DNA from: RGIG3178 sp942492795
GTDB taxonomy: Bacteria; Bacillota; Clostridia; Christensenellales; QAND01
Direction of reading: 5' to 3'
Length of the DNA: 64,000 bases
Assembly: GCA_942492795.1 (NCBI GenBank)
Contig: OW818639.1
Coordinates: 2,108,001-2,172,000 of the forward strand
Shown piece by piece: positions 1 to 9,189 of the stretch (position 1 is the stretch's first letter; every line of letters begins with the position of its first letter). A program made the position numbers and the translations under genes. The notes beneath the pieces are model-generated. The model was not told where the DNA came from and ran no database searches. It worked only from the letters and a program-made list of their open reading frames with translations.

Positions 1-1
1 G

Positions 2-643
2 ACGATGCTGTCACTTTTAATCGCGATTCCGCTTGGCGTTTTCGCAGCCGTCTTCCTTGTGGAATATGCCAGCCGCGGTAACAAGCTGGTGAGCATCGTC
101 CGGCTCGCCGCCGAGACGCTCTCGGGCATTCCCTCCATCGTATATGGTTTGTTTGGCATGCTGTTCTTTGTCACCACGCTTGGCATCGGATTGTCACTCC
201 TTGCCGGATCACTTACCATGTGCATCATGGTGCTGCCGCTTCTGATGCGAACGACAGAGGAAGCGCTTTTATCCGTGCCGGACTCGTACCGTGAGGGAAG
301 TTTCGCCCTGGGCGCCGGACGGTTGCGGACTGTTTTTCGCATCGTGCTTCCCGCGGCGGTTCCCGGCATTTTGGCGGGTGTCATTCTTTCCATCGGCCGC
401 ATAGTCGGGGAAACCGCGGCTCTGTTGTACACCGCCGGTACGGTCGCCAAGTTGCCCAATAGCGTTCTTGATTCCACACGCACGCTTTCGATACACATGT
501 ATGCCCTCTCCAGCGAAGGATTGCATTTAGATCAGGCCTATGCCACCGCAGTGGTATTGCTGCTGCTGGTACTTATCATCAACACCATATCTGCCAACGC
601 AGCGCGCCGAATCGCGAAAGGAAGAACCAATGCAGCCGAATAA
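2..643 (+). CDS. pstA: Phosphate ABC transporter permease PstA (5' end outside window)
   Basis: Inner-membrane permease of the PstSCAB high-affinity phosphate importer. The frame is open from base 2, so the N-terminus lies left of the window and about 213 residues are visible. Several hydrophobic spans are seen, with the ABC-permease coupling loop (EGSFALGAGRLRTVFRIVLP, then GE near GRIVGETAAL) typical of PstA and PstC. It is called PstA because pstB follows directly: the pstB start lies inside the last codons of this gene. PstC and PstS are presumably upstream. Such operons are usually induced by phosphate starvation through the two-component system encoded just downstream. Confidence 0.93.
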   Translation, partial: TMLSLLIAIPLGVFAAVFLVEYASRGNKLVSIVRLAAETLSGIPSIVYGLFGMLFFVTTLGIGLSLLAGSLTMCIMVLPLLMRTTEEALLSVPDSYREGSFALGAGRLRTVFRIVLPAAVPGILAGVILSIGRIVGETAALLYTAGTVAKLPNSVLDSTRTLSIHMYALSSEGLHLDQAYATAVVLLLLVLIINTISANAARRIAKGRTNAAE

Positions 644-1385
644 ATTTCAAATCGAAAACCTGAACTTGTTCTACGGAAGTTTTCAGGCGCTGAAAAACGT
701 CAATATGCTCATTCGATCCAATGCCATCACCGCGTTTATCGGCCCTTCCGGATGCGGCAAATCAACGCTTATACGCACACTGAACCGGATGAATGACCTT
801 ATTGAAGGTTGTGTGATAAAGGGCAAGGTATTGCTTGATCAAGAGGATATCTATGGTAATATGGATATATCGCTGCTTCGAAAACGTGTCGGCATGGTAT
901 TTCAAAAGCCCAACCCGTTTCCGATGAGCGTCTATGACAACATTGCTTTCGGACCCCGTACACACGGTCGGCCGTCGCGCGTTAAACTGGATGAAATAGT
1001 GGAAAAAGCGCTCATTGACGCAGCTCTTTGGGACGAAGTTAAGGACCGGCTGAAAAAGAGTGCGCTTAGCCTTTCGGGCGGTCAGCAACAGAGATTGTGC
1101 ATAGCGCGCGCATTGGCCGTGGAGCCTGACGTGCTGCTCATGGATGAGCCTACCTCCGCGCTTGATCCAATTTCCACTGCCAAGATCGAAGACCTTGTCG
1201 TTTCTTTGAAGGAGTTCTATACTGTTGTTATGGTAACGCACAACATGCAGCAGGCAGCGAGGATTTCGGATGAAACGTCCTTCTTCCTGTTGGGGGAAGT
1301 CATTGAAACAAGCGATACAAAGACGCTTTTCTCTGTACCAAAAGACAAGAGAACAGAAGACTATATCACCGGGAGGTTTGGATGA
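630..1385 (+). CDS. pstB: Phosphate ABC transporter ATP-binding protein PstB
   Basis: Cytoplasmic ATPase that powers phosphate import through PstA/PstC. About 251 residues, the normal length. Visible motifs are Walker A GPSGCGKST (near residue 35), Q-loop FQKPNPFPMSVYDNI typical of PstB, signature LSGGQQQR, Walker B VLLMDEPTSALDP and the switch histidine in VMVTHNM. The start at 630 was chosen because it gives the family N-terminus and is preceded by GAAAGGAAG; a longer in-frame reading from 540 would only run back through pstA. It overlaps pstA by 14 bases and phoU by 4 (ATGA), indicating translational coupling. Confidence 0.97.
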   Translation: MQPNKFQIENLNLFYGSFQALKNVNMLIRSNAITAFIGPSGCGKSTLIRTLNRMNDLIEGCVIKGKVLLDQEDIYGNMDISLLRKRVGMVFQKPNPFPMSVYDNIAFGPRTHGRPSRVKLDEIVEKALIDAALWDEVKDRLKKSALSLSGGQQQRLCIARALAVEPDVLLMDEPTSALDPISTAKIEDLVVSLKEFYTVVMVTHNMQQAARISDETSFFLLGEVIETSDTKTLFSVPKDKRTEDYITGRFG

Positions 1386-2038
1386 TGCGGGTTGCTTTTG
1401 ATCAACAGCTTCAGGTTTTGCACGATGCCATGCTTTGCATGGGCACGCTCGTGGAGCGTTCCATCCAAAGCGCAGTCAAGGGCCTGGTCGAACGGGATCT
1501 TCACGAAGCCCAGTCCGCCATCGACAATGACCCCACCATCGACCAAATGGAGCGCGAGATCCAAAGCCATTGCCTGATGCTTATACTGCGCCAGCAGCCG
1601 GTAGCGCGCGATTTGCGTATGATTTCCGCCGTTCTGAAGATGATTACCGACCTTGAGCGGATCGGGGATCAGGCTGCGGACATATCCGCCATCGTTTTGA
1701 AGATGGGAAATGAACCGTTTATGAAAAAGTTGGTTCACCTGCCTCAAATGGCCGAAGCCGCCATAGATATGCTGGGCATGAGCCTGGATTCGTTTGTTCG
1801 GGGTGATGTGGATTTGGCGCGAGCTACGATGCCCATGGATGAGCATATTGACGAACTGTTCGAGACGATCCGCAAAGAGCTCGTCACCATTCTGAATAAA
1901 AGCGGCAAGAACGCCGAACAGGCCATCTACCTTCTGATGATTGCCAAATATTTCGAACGAATCGGGGACCACGCACAGAACATTGCGGAATGGGCCGAGT
2001 TTGCCGTTACGGGTGTATATAAGGGGGAAAGCCTATGA
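1382..2038 (+). CDS. phoU: Phosphate transport system accessory protein PhoU
   Basis: PhoU links the Pst transporter to the PhoR-type kinase and represses signalling when phosphate is plentiful. 218 residues, two tandem PhoU three-helix repeats. Each repeat carries the family metal-binding helix: LRMISAVLKMITDLERIGDQ (about residues 79-98) and KYFERIGDHAQNIAEW (about 190-205). The start ATG overlaps the end of pstB and is preceded by GGGAGG. Its stop overlaps the start of the response-regulator gene by 4 bases, so transporter, PhoU and two-component system form one coupled operon. In many Firmicutes phoPR is separate from pst, so this joined arrangement is informative. Confidence 0.96.
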   Translation: MMRVAFDQQLQVLHDAMLCMGTLVERSIQSAVKGLVERDLHEAQSAIDNDPTIDQMEREIQSHCLMLILRQQPVARDLRMISAVLKMITDLERIGDQAADISAIVLKMGNEPFMKKLVHLPQMAEAAIDMLGMSLDSFVRGDVDLARATMPMDEHIDELFETIRKELVTILNKSGKNAEQAIYLLMIAKYFERIGDHAQNIAEWAEFAVTGVYKGESL

Positions 2039-2706
2039 TTTACTATGTGGAGGATGATACCAACATTCGGGAACTGGTGGTTTATACCCTGCGTCAATCG
2101 GGTTTTAACGCCCGCGGATTTGCTGACGGACCTTCGTTCTTTGTTGCCTGCCAAACGAAATTACCGCAGCTTGTTTTGTTGGACATCATGCTTCCGGACG
2201 AAAACGGGCTGTCCATATTGCGAAACCTGCGAAGCAATTCTGCGACGTCCGCACTGCCGATTATGATCGTAACCGCACGCGGTTCGGAATATGACAAGGT
2301 CATTGGACTTGACAGCGGTGCGGATGATTACATCACAAAGCCTTTTGGCATGATGGAGCTGGTTTCGCGCATACGGGCTTTGCTGCGACGTTCCCAACCG
2401 ACCCAGCAGACAGACGTTTTTACCGCAGGCGGTTTGACGCTCCATACGCAAAAGCATACCGTTACAATAAACGACACACCGATCCTGTTGACTTACAAAG
2501 AGTTTTCCCTGCTTCGCTTTCTGATGGAAAACCGCGGCATTGCGTTCCAGCGCGAACAATTGTTGGAAACGGTTTGGGGCTATGACTATGACGGCGGCTC
2601 GCGAACAGTGGATGTTCATATTCAGACCCTTCGTCAAAAACTGGGCGATTACGGGCTTCTGATCGAAACGGTTCGCGGTGTAGGATACCGTTTTGGAGAA
2701 GCATAA
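2035..2706 (+). CDS. phoP: OmpR/PhoB-family response regulator (phosphate regulon)
   Basis: DNA-binding response regulator, probably the PhoP/PhoB activator of phosphate-starvation genes. 223 residues. The receiver domain spans about 1-120, with acidic pair D7-D8, phospho-acceptor Asp50 (LVLLDIMLPDENG) and conserved Lys in DDYITKPFG. The C-terminal winged helix spans about 127-221, with LTYKEFSLLRFLMEN, the VWGYDYDGGSRTVDVHIQTLRQKLG recognition region split over helix and wing, and RGVGYRF. Role is inferred from its position after pstAB-phoU and before a PhoR-like kinase; the symbol phoB would be equally reasonable. Confidence 0.93.
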   Translation: MIYYVEDDTNIRELVVYTLRQSGFNARGFADGPSFFVACQTKLPQLVLLDIMLPDENGLSILRNLRSNSATSALPIMIVTARGSEYDKVIGLDSGADDYITKPFGMMELVSRIRALLRRSQPTQQTDVFTAGGLTLHTQKHTVTINDTPILLTYKEFSLLRFLMENRGIAFQREQLLETVWGYDYDGGSRTVDVHIQTLRQKLGDYGLLIETVRGVGYRFGEA

Positions 2707-4382
2707 TGGCAAAGAAGATTTTTCGCAACACCTTCCTTGTGACACTGATCGTCATACTCGTTGCGGCGATGCTTATCACGCTTGTGATGTACAGAGTGTT
2801 TGATGAGCGCATGCAGCGCGAGTTGGCGAACACGACGCAGATCATAACGCGCGCTTTTGATAAACAAGGCGACGAATTAGGATACCTGCAGGGCATGCAG
2901 TTGAAAGAAACCCGCATAACATGGATCTCGGCAGACGGAACGGTATTATTTGATAACGTAGCGGATATAACCTTGATGGAAAACCATGCACAGCGGCCGG
3001 AAATTTCCCAGGCGCTTCAGATAGGCGTTGGAAAGAGTTTTCGTTATTCGGACACCTTGGCCGAAAAGACATTTTATTATGCGATGCTTCAAAAAGACGG
3101 AACCGTGCTTCGTCTATCCTCCACCCAGCAAAGCATCATAGGCATAATATTGGGTTTGTTGCCTGCTATCGCCATCATTTCCGGCGTTGTGCTGATTCTT
3201 TCCGCTGTCCTGGCAAAGCGCCTTACCCGCCGTGTTCTCAAACCGATCAACGAACTGGATCTGGAACATCCTTCAGACAATGATTCATATGATGAACTTT
3301 CTCCAATCCTGCACAGGCTTCATCAACAAACGCTGCGCATCAACCAGCAAATGAGCGACCTTGCGAAGTCTCAAAAAGAATTGAGCGTCATTACGGATCA
3401 CATGAGCGAGGGTCTTGTGATGCTCAGTTCCAAGCAGCATATTCTTTCGATCAATAAGCGGGCGCAGGAACTTTTTTCCGTGACCGAAGAGGCTTGTATC
3501 GGAAAATATGTGCTTATGCTTAGTCGGGACAAAGCGCTTGAAACGGTTGTACAGCGTGCTCAAACAGGTGACAACGCTGAAACGATGATCGAGCTAAACG
3601 GGCGTGTATACCAGCTTCTGGCAAGCCCGGTATATATCGAAAACACATTGGCCGGAACCGTACTGTTGATTTTGGATATTACGGAAAAATCGGATGCAGA
3701 ACGCCTGCGCCGTGAATTCTCCGCCAATGTATCCCACGAATTGAAGACGCCCTTGACCTCCATTTCCGGGTATGCCGAAATAATGAAAAACGGCGTTGCC
3801 AAGCCGGAAGACATGGTGGGGTTTTCGAGTCGTATATACGATGAGTCCACGCGCCTTATTTCGTTGATTGAGGATATTATTAAACTATCCAAACTTGATG
3901 AGGGCAGCATCGAGATGGAAAGACAGGATGTCGACCTTTACGCTCTAAGTTTGGATGTCGCACACAGACTTGAACCGCTTGCGGAGCAATACGGCGTTAC
4001 CATAAACGTTCGCGGTGAAGCGCAGCATATGTTTGGCGTCCGTTCCATCCTCGAAGAGATGATCCACAACCTGTGCGAAAACTCGGTTAAATACAACAAG
4101 CGTGGCGGCAAGGTCGATATACTGGTGGATCGGGAAGATGGAAATCCCCGCATTACCGTCAAGGATAACGGCATCGGGATCCCGCCCGCACTGCAGGAAA
4201 AAGTCTTCGAGCGTTTCTATCGCGTTGACAAAAGCCATTCCCGTGCATCGGGCGGTACCGGATTGGGGTTGTCCATCGTCAAACACGGTGCGCGGTATCA
4301 CAATGCACGCATCCTGTTGACCAGCGCTGTAGGCAAAGGAACGGAAGTCAAGCTGGTCTTCCCTTCGAATTCGACTAGGTAA
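2706..4382 (+). CDS. phoR: PhoR-type sensor histidine kinase
   Basis: Membrane sensor kinase that phosphorylates the preceding regulator. 558 residues. Layout: transmembrane helix about 8-30, extracytoplasmic sensor about 31-140, second transmembrane helix about 142-170, a weak HAMP-like linker, a PAS domain about 225-325, HisKA with phospho-His344 (NVSHELKTPL), and HATPase with N-box HNLCENSVKYNKRGG, G1 DNGIGIP and G2 GTGLGLSIVKH. The ATG at 2706 uses the last base of the regulator's stop (TAATG), so the two are translationally coupled. The operon ends here at a bidirectional terminator. Confidence 0.94.
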   Translation: MAKKIFRNTFLVTLIVILVAAMLITLVMYRVFDERMQRELANTTQIITRAFDKQGDELGYLQGMQLKETRITWISADGTVLFDNVADITLMENHAQRPEISQALQIGVGKSFRYSDTLAEKTFYYAMLQKDGTVLRLSSTQQSIIGIILGLLPAIAIISGVVLILSAVLAKRLTRRVLKPINELDLEHPSDNDSYDELSPILHRLHQQTLRINQQMSDLAKSQKELSVITDHMSEGLVMLSSKQHILSINKRAQELFSVTEEACIGKYVLMLSRDKALETVVQRAQTGDNAETMIELNGRVYQLLASPVYIENTLAGTVLLILDITEKSDAERLRREFSANVSHELKTPLTSISGYAEIMKNGVAKPEDMVGFSSRIYDESTRLISLIEDIIKLSKLDEGSIEMERQDVDLYALSLDVAHRLEPLAEQYGVTINVRGEAQHMFGVRSILEEMIHNLCENSVKYNKRGGKVDILVDREDGNPRITVKDNGIGIPPALQEKVFERFYRVDKSHSRASGGTGLGLSIVKHGARYHNARILLTSAVGKGTEVKLVFPSNSTR

Positions 4383-4437
4383 CACTTCGAGCGTTTATAC
4401 GTCAAAAGGCCCGCAAAGACAGCGGGGCTTGCTATAT

Positions 4438-4471
4438 AAAAAAAGACCTTCAGGAGAAGGTCTTCGTTTTC
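4438..4471. terminator. Bidirectional terminator between phoR and rpsU
   Basis: Inverted repeat GACCTTC-AGGA-GAAGGTC (4445-4462) has an A-run on its left and TTCGTTTTCTT on its right. It can therefore stop plus-strand transcription from phoR and minus-strand transcription from rpsU. Confidence 0.85.
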
Positions 4472-4645
4472 TTAATATTTGCGTTTCTTCGCAGCCTCGG
4501 CTTTCTTCTTCCGCTTGACGCTGGGTTTTTCATAATGCTCGTGCCGACGGATATCCGCCATGACACCAGCCCTTGCACATTTTCTTTTGAAGCGTTTTAA
4601 TGCGCTTTCGAGGGATTCGTCTTCCCCAACCCGAATTTCGGACAT
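4472..4645 (-). CDS. rpsU: 30S ribosomal protein S21
   Basis: Small basic protein of the 30S subunit platform, 57 residues. The sequence begins MSEIRVGEDESLESALKRFK and ends in a Lys/Arg-rich tail (KPSVKRKKKAEAAKKRKY), as in the S21 family. The ATG at 4645 is preceded by GGAGGGAGGG; an in-frame reading to 4678 would add eleven residues and cover the ribosome site, so it was rejected. It is the last gene of the hrcA-dnaK cluster, where rpsU is also found in other Firmicutes. Confidence 0.97.
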   Translation of the reverse strand: MSEIRVGEDESLESALKRFKRKCARAGVMADIRRHEHYEKPSVKRKKKAEAAKKRKY

Positions 4646-4730
4646 GTTAGTTTCCCTCCCTCCATAAACCGCTTGCATTAACGTCTCTCATTATATCGTG
4701 AAGCAGGTTTGCTGTCAACGTTTGCATTCT

Positions 4731-5069
4731 TCATCCCGGTGGCCAAGCAAGCGCTCTGCCGCCCAACAGGTGCATGTGCAGATGGGCAACCGTCTGCCCG
4801 CCGTTTTCTCCCGTATTGAGCACGACCCTAAACCCATCCTCCGCTATCTTCATCCTATGCGCAATTTCTGCTGCCGCGACAAACATTTTTGCGGCGACGC
4901 CATAGGCTTGCGGATCCAGCATATCCTTGCAGTGCACTTTCGGAACGATCAGTACGTGCACCGGTGCCTTGGGCGCGATGTCAAAAAACGCAATCACGGT
5001 TTCATCCTCGTAAACCTTGTTCGCCGGTATGCTTCCTTCGATGATTTTGCAGAACAAACAATCATCCAT
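4731..5069 (-). CDS. HIT-family nucleotide-binding protein
   Basis: Histidine-triad protein of 112 residues, a purine-nucleotide phosphoramidate hydrolase in better-studied relatives. Motifs are CLFCKIIEGSIPANKVYED at the N-terminus, a zinc-associated CxxC also found in Hint proteins, and the catalytic triad HLHMHLLGG near residue 97. The ATG at 5069 follows GAGGAGG. It lies between mtaB and rpsU, a conserved position in Firmicute heat-shock clusters. The physiological substrate cannot be told from sequence. Confidence 0.95.
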   Translation of the reverse strand: MDDCLFCKIIEGSIPANKVYEDETVIAFFDIAPKAPVHVLIVPKVHCKDMLDPQAYGVAAKMFVAAAEIAHRMKIAEDGFRVVLNTGENGGQTVAHLHMHLLGGRALAWPPG

Positions 5070-5095
5070 CGAAAATCCTCCTCATGGTCGTCTTG

Positions 5096-6361
5096 TTACA
5101 GCAACGCGACAGGCCCGTCTGTGTCGCGGATAACGGCGCTCTCCACATCCCCTATCCGTCTTGGGTGTTCGCAGCGCACACGAAGATAGCTTCGCGCATG
5201 TCCCTCCATGCCGCTGCCGAGTGTCTGTTCCCAAACGATCTGCGCGCTTTGCCCTATCTGGCTTTTGGCGTAGCCGCTCTCCAGTTCTTTGCCTATACGA
5301 ATCAATTCCCTGGCGCGATGCTGCTTTACCAATTGCGGCACGTGCCCCGGCATGTTCGCCGCGGCGGTTCCAACCCGCTTGGAATAGGGGAACACATGCA
5401 ACCGCATAAAGCCAATATCCTCAACAAAGCGGCAGGTCTGGCTGTGTTCCTCTTCCGTCTCGCCGACAAAGCCGCTCATGACATCGGTTGTAAACGACGC
5501 GTCGGGCATAGCGGCGCGGATTTTGCACACCGTGTCCGCGAATTCTTCGGTCGTATATCTGCGGCCCATCCGCCTTAAAACGGCATCGCTGCCGCTCTGT
5601 AAGGACAGGTGGAAATGATGGCAGAGCTTTTCACATTTGGCCGCGCGTTGTATGAAATCTTCCCGGATATCATCCGGATCGAGCGAACCCAGCCGTATGC
5701 GTCCAACGGAGGTTTGCGCTGCCGCATCCACGGCATCCATCAGTGTCAGTCCGCTCTCCTTGCCGAACGATGTGAGCCTGATGCCTGTCAGCACGACCTC
5801 AAAGTGGCCTGCAAGCGCTGCTTGTTCGCATTCATTCCGGATGTTTTCCAACGCACGAGAGCGGATCGGCCCACGCGCTTTGGGGATGATGCAATACGTA
5901 CAAAACCGGTCGCAACCGTCCTGTATCTTTACATGCGCACGGGAGCGTTCAAACTGCGAGCCGCAGCCTTCTTCATACGCAAGTTTAAGAGCAAAGTCGG
6001 TAACGAAATTTTGCTTTTGTCCTTTTTTTAAACACATCAGGGCTTGTCCCACGTCATTTCGAGCCGTGGTGCCCATTACGGCGTCCACACCGTTAAGATC
6101 AAGCACATGCTGCGCGTCCCGCTGGACCCAACATCCGCAGACAAGAAGAAATGACTGTGGATGCTCCCTTTTTACTCTCGCAAGCAGCTGTCTGGCTTTA
6201 CGCTCACTTTCCGCCGTCACGGTACAAGTGTTGAGAATATAAGTATCGGCGTCCTGCGAAAACGGCACGATCTGATGACCCGTCGCCGCAAGCGACTGCG
6301 CCATGGCCTGCGTATCGTATTGATTGACTTTGCAGCCCAGCGTATACAACGCCACTTTCAA
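5096..6361 (-). CDS. mtaB: tRNA (N6-threonylcarbamoyladenosine(37)-C2)-methylthiotransferase MtaB
   Basis: Radical-SAM enzyme that converts t6A37 to ms2t6A37 in tRNAs decoding ANN codons. 421 residues. The N-terminal UPF0004 domain has cluster-binding Cys10, Cys46 and Cys77 (TLGCKVNQ, NTCTV, CGC). The radical-SAM core has Cys150, Cys154 and Cys157 (DGCDRFCTYC), and a C-terminal TRAM-like region follows. MtaB is preferred over MiaB because of the MKVALYTLGCKVNQY start, the overall length and the context after rsmE and prmA. Its ATG overlaps the end of rsmE by 4 bases. Confidence 0.94.
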   Translation of the reverse strand: MKVALYTLGCKVNQYDTQAMAQSLAATGHQIVPFSQDADTYILNTCTVTAESERKARQLLARVKREHPQSFLLVCGCWVQRDAQHVLDLNGVDAVMGTTARNDVGQALMCLKKGQKQNFVTDFALKLAYEEGCGSQFERSRAHVKIQDGCDRFCTYCIIPKARGPIRSRALENIRNECEQAALAGHFEVVLTGIRLTSFGKESGLTLMDAVDAAAQTSVGRIRLGSLDPDDIREDFIQRAAKCEKLCHHFHLSLQSGSDAVLRRMGRRYTTEEFADTVCKIRAAMPDASFTTDVMSGFVGETEEEHSQTCRFVEDIGFMRLHVFPYSKRVGTAAANMPGHVPQLVKQHRARELIRIGKELESGYAKSQIGQSAQIVWEQTLGSGMEGHARSYLRVRCEHPRRIGDVESAVIRDTDGPVALL

Positions 6362-7089
6362 TCCGCATCACCGTCCCATTGCCCCGTCATCGCCATCAGA
6401 ACCGAAACCACGGCGGGCGCCGCCGTCTCCGTACGCAGTATCCTCGGTCCCAGCGTGATTATCTGCGCCCCGTTATCGCTGCAATACACCGCTTCCGACG
6501 CTTCCAACCCGCCTTCGGGGCCTATGATAAGTGCGATCCGCTTTGGATCTGCGCATTTCCGAAGTGCCGCTATCAGTCCGTGTGACTTCGCTTCTTCATA
6601 CGGGCAAAGAACCAGATCGAATTCGCCAAAGCGTATATCCGTGAGCAGAATCGTCGGATTGACTTGCGGTATGATACCCCGTCCGCTTTGCTTCGCGGCT
6701 TCCCGTGCAATTTTTTGCAGACGCGGCAGTTTCTTGTCCATGTCCGACGGTTTGATTTCACAACGGGAGAGAGACAACGGGGTGATATCCGATGCGCCCA
6801 GTTCGGTGCATTTCTGAACGACCGTCTCAAAGCGCTCGCCCCGGCATATTCCCTGGAAAATGCTCACATGAACGGACGCTTCGCCATGCGCTTGCTGCCA
6901 GCCTGACAGCTGCGCGCGCACGGCGTCCTTTTCAAGCGACAGAATCACCGCTTGCGCCTGCCGGCCTTGACCGTCCAGCGCCGTGATAAAATCGCCCGGT
7001 TTTAAGCGAAGGATGCGCGCCATATGCTGTGCATCCTCCCTAAAGAGTGCTATATCCCCTTGTATTTCATCGATTAAAAAACGCGCCAT
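6358..7089 (-). CDS. rsmE: 16S rRNA (uracil(1498)-N3)-methyltransferase RsmE
   Basis: Methylates U1498 of 16S rRNA in the 30S subunit. 243 residues. The N-terminal PUA-like barrel contains HMARILRLKPGDFITALDG. The C-terminal SPOUT knot domain contains LIIGPEGGLEASE (about residues 191-203) and LGPRILRTETAAPA, which form the deep trefoil knot and SAM pocket. It sits immediately after prmA with almost no gap, the usual Firmicute order. Confidence 0.96.
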   Translation of the reverse strand: MARFLIDEIQGDIALFREDAQHMARILRLKPGDFITALDGQGRQAQAVILSLEKDAVRAQLSGWQQAHGEASVHVSIFQGICRGERFETVVQKCTELGASDITPLSLSRCEIKPSDMDKKLPRLQKIAREAAKQSGRGIIPQVNPTILLTDIRFGEFDLVLCPYEEAKSHGLIAALRKCADPKRIALIIGPEGGLEASEAVYCSDNGAQIITLGPRILRTETAAPAVVSVLMAMTGQWDGDAD

Positions 7090-7090
7090 A

Positions 7091-8029
7091 TCATTGCATG
7101 CGCATACACAGTGCTATCCACTCACCCTGCTGCATGCGTTCTTCCGTTATAAAATTGTGCCTTTTCGCGGCTTCCGCCACGTCCTGCTCGCGTTCTTTGA
7201 TGATGCCGCTCGCAATGATCACGCCATCTTTTGACAGTACGCACGGAAGCTCGGGAAGCAGCGCTATGATCACATCCGCGACGATATTGGCAAAAACAAC
7301 ATCGTAGGTTCCCTGCACCTGATCCGCGAGATTGCCTTGACATATAACGGTCTTTTCTGTGCATCCGTTGAGCTGTGCGTTGTTCGTTGATGCTGATACC
7401 GCCACCGGATCCCTGTCGATCAATGTGGCGGTCTGCGCGCCCATACATACGGATGCAATGCCCAGAATACCGGTCCCGCAACCGATATCCAGAACTTTGA
7501 GTCCGGACAGATCTCGCTTTTCGGCCAAAGAGAGGCACATGAACGTCGTCTCATGCTGCCCGGTTCCAAAAGCAGCACCCGGTTCCAGTTTGACAACCGT
7601 CCGCCCGGGTTCTTCGAAAGTTTCCCAGCACGGCGTGACGGCAAGCGTATCACCGACGACAAACGGCTTATAATACTGTTTCCAGTTCTCCGACCAATCC
7701 TCGTCACGAACCAAACGCGTGGTTACTTCGCCGCTTCCGAAATCGATATTTCCGTCCGACAAACATGCGATTCGCTTTGCTTCCGCACGAATGGTGTCAA
7801 GCTTATCATCCTGCTGGGGCGGCAAATATCCTTTGACAAGAACCGTTGCTCCCTGGTTTGAAAAAATAGACTCGTCAATATAGTCCCACTCATCGCTTGG
7901 GCGCTGATACAATGATATATCTGCAGGATCTTCAATGGATACCCCTGAAATGCCCTGGGCAAACAGCACTTCCGCCATGGCATCCGAGCCTTCCGTCGTG
8001 GTCTGTATGGTGACTTCCGTCCACTGCAT
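7091..8029 (-). CDS. prmA: Ribosomal protein L11 methyltransferase PrmA
   Basis: SAM-dependent enzyme that trimethylates ribosomal protein L11. 312 residues. The N-terminal substrate domain is followed by a class I methyltransferase fold with motif I VLDIGCGTGILGIAS (about 174-188), acidic residue in TLIDRDPVAV and FANIVADVI as the catalytic loop. The ATG at 8029 is preceded by AAAGGATAAAAATC. It follows dnaJ with a 5-base gap and is followed directly by rsmE, forming the tail of the heat-shock operon. Confidence 0.95.
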   Translation of the reverse strand: MQWTEVTIQTTTEGSDAMAEVLFAQGISGVSIEDPADISLYQRPSDEWDYIDESIFSNQGATVLVKGYLPPQQDDKLDTIRAEAKRIACLSDGNIDFGSGEVTTRLVRDEDWSENWKQYYKPFVVGDTLAVTPCWETFEEPGRTVVKLEPGAAFGTGQHETTFMCLSLAEKRDLSGLKVLDIGCGTGILGIASVCMGAQTATLIDRDPVAVSASTNNAQLNGCTEKTVICQGNLADQVQGTYDVVFANIVADVIIALLPELPCVLSKDGVIIASGIIKEREQDVAEAAKRHNFITEERMQQGEWIALCMRMQ

Positions 8030-8034
8030 GATTT

Positions 8035-9189
8035 TTATCCTTTGTTCTTGTTGAATATTTTATCAAAAATGCCTTGCCCTTTGGCTTGTTGCTTGTCATC
8101 ATCGATTGCATCCAGTTCGCGCAGCAGTTCTTTCTGCCGTTCGGTCAGCTTATCCGGCATCTCGATGCTGATATCCACATATTGATCCCCTCTTGCATTG
8201 CTGTGCAGCCGCGGCATTCCCTGGCCTTTGAGCCTGAACGTGGTGCCGGGTTCCGTCAATTCGGGAATATGGTATTTGACATTGCCGTCGATTGTCGGAA
8301 CGACAACGTCGCCGCCGAGCGCCGCCCGCGCGAAAGTGACTTCCAGATTGATAAAAAGATCGGATCCGCGGCGTTCGAAGACGGCGTGCGGACGGATATT
8401 GATCAGCACCTGCAAATCGCCGCTGCGCCCGCCGCTGGTGCCCGCTTCCCCTTCGCCGGAAAGCGTTATGACCTGACCGGTGTCGATACCGGCAGGGATG
8501 TTGATCTTGATTTTTTTCTGTTTGTACTGAACAGCGTTTCCCTTGCAGACATCGCAAGGGTCTTTGATGACCCGGCCTGTTCCGTTGCACGTCGAACAGG
8601 GGCGCGAATTGACCATGGTTCCCAGCGGTGTTTGCCTTACCTCCTGAACCTGTCCTGTGCCTTTACAGGTTGTGCAGGTGGAAACGGTCGTTCCCTTTTT
8701 CGCCCCCGTACCGCCGCATTCCGAACATGCTTCGTTGCGGCTGAACGTGATCTCTTTTTTGACGCCCGTAAACGCTTCCTCAAGCGTAATGTTTAAAGGC
8801 TGGCGAATGGTGCGGCCAGGCTGAGGCCCTGTGCGTTGACGCGTTGAAAAGCCGCCGCCGAACATCTGCTCAAAAATATCGCCAAAGCCTCCAAAACCAC
8901 CACCGCCGAATCCGCTAAACGGGTTGCCTTGCGGTCCGTTGGCGCCTCCGGTAGCCGATGCCTGGCTGTATGCTTCATGCCCCATTCGGTCATACACGGC
9001 GCGTTTGTCTGCATCCGAAAGCACGGTATACGCCTCGTTGACCTCTTTGAACTTTTCCTCGGCTTGTTTGGCGCCGTCTTTGTTCATATCGGGGTGATAC
9101 TTTTTGGCCATCTGCCTATATGCTTTTTTAATGTCATCATCCGAAGCATTGCTCGAAATGCCAAGGATTTCATAATAATCGCGAGCCAA
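8035..9189 (-). CDS. dnaJ: Chaperone protein DnaJ
   Basis: Hsp40 co-chaperone that stimulates DnaK. 384 residues from a TTG start. The J domain (about 2-67) has HPD at 32-34. A Gly/Phe-rich linker follows (GFGGGGFGGFGDIF). The zinc centre has four CxxCxGxG-type repeats (CSECGGTG, CTTCKGTG, CSTCNGTG, CDVCKGNA), the last lacking its final Gly. The C-terminal substrate domains are complete. TTG at 9189 was chosen because it gives the universal ARDYYEILG start and has GGAGGAACAAA before it; an in-frame ATG at 9234 precedes that ribosome site and is unlikely. Part of the hrcA-grpE-dnaK-dnaJ operon. Confidence 0.96.
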   Translation of the reverse strand: MARDYYEILGISSNASDDDIKKAYRQMAKKYHPDMNKDGAKQAEEKFKEVNEAYTVLSDADKRAVYDRMGHEAYSQASATGGANGPQGNPFSGFGGGGFGGFGDIFEQMFGGGFSTRQRTGPQPGRTIRQPLNITLEEAFTGVKKEITFSRNEACSECGGTGAKKGTTVSTCTTCKGTGQVQEVRQTPLGTMVNSRPCSTCNGTGRVIKDPCDVCKGNAVQYKQKKIKINIPAGIDTGQVITLSGEGEAGTSGGRSGDLQVLINIRPHAVFERRGSDLFINLEVTFARAALGGDVVVPTIDGNVKYHIPELTEPGTTFRLKGQGMPRLHSNARGDQYVDISIEMPDKLTERQKELLRELDAIDDDKQQAKGQGIFDKIFNKNKG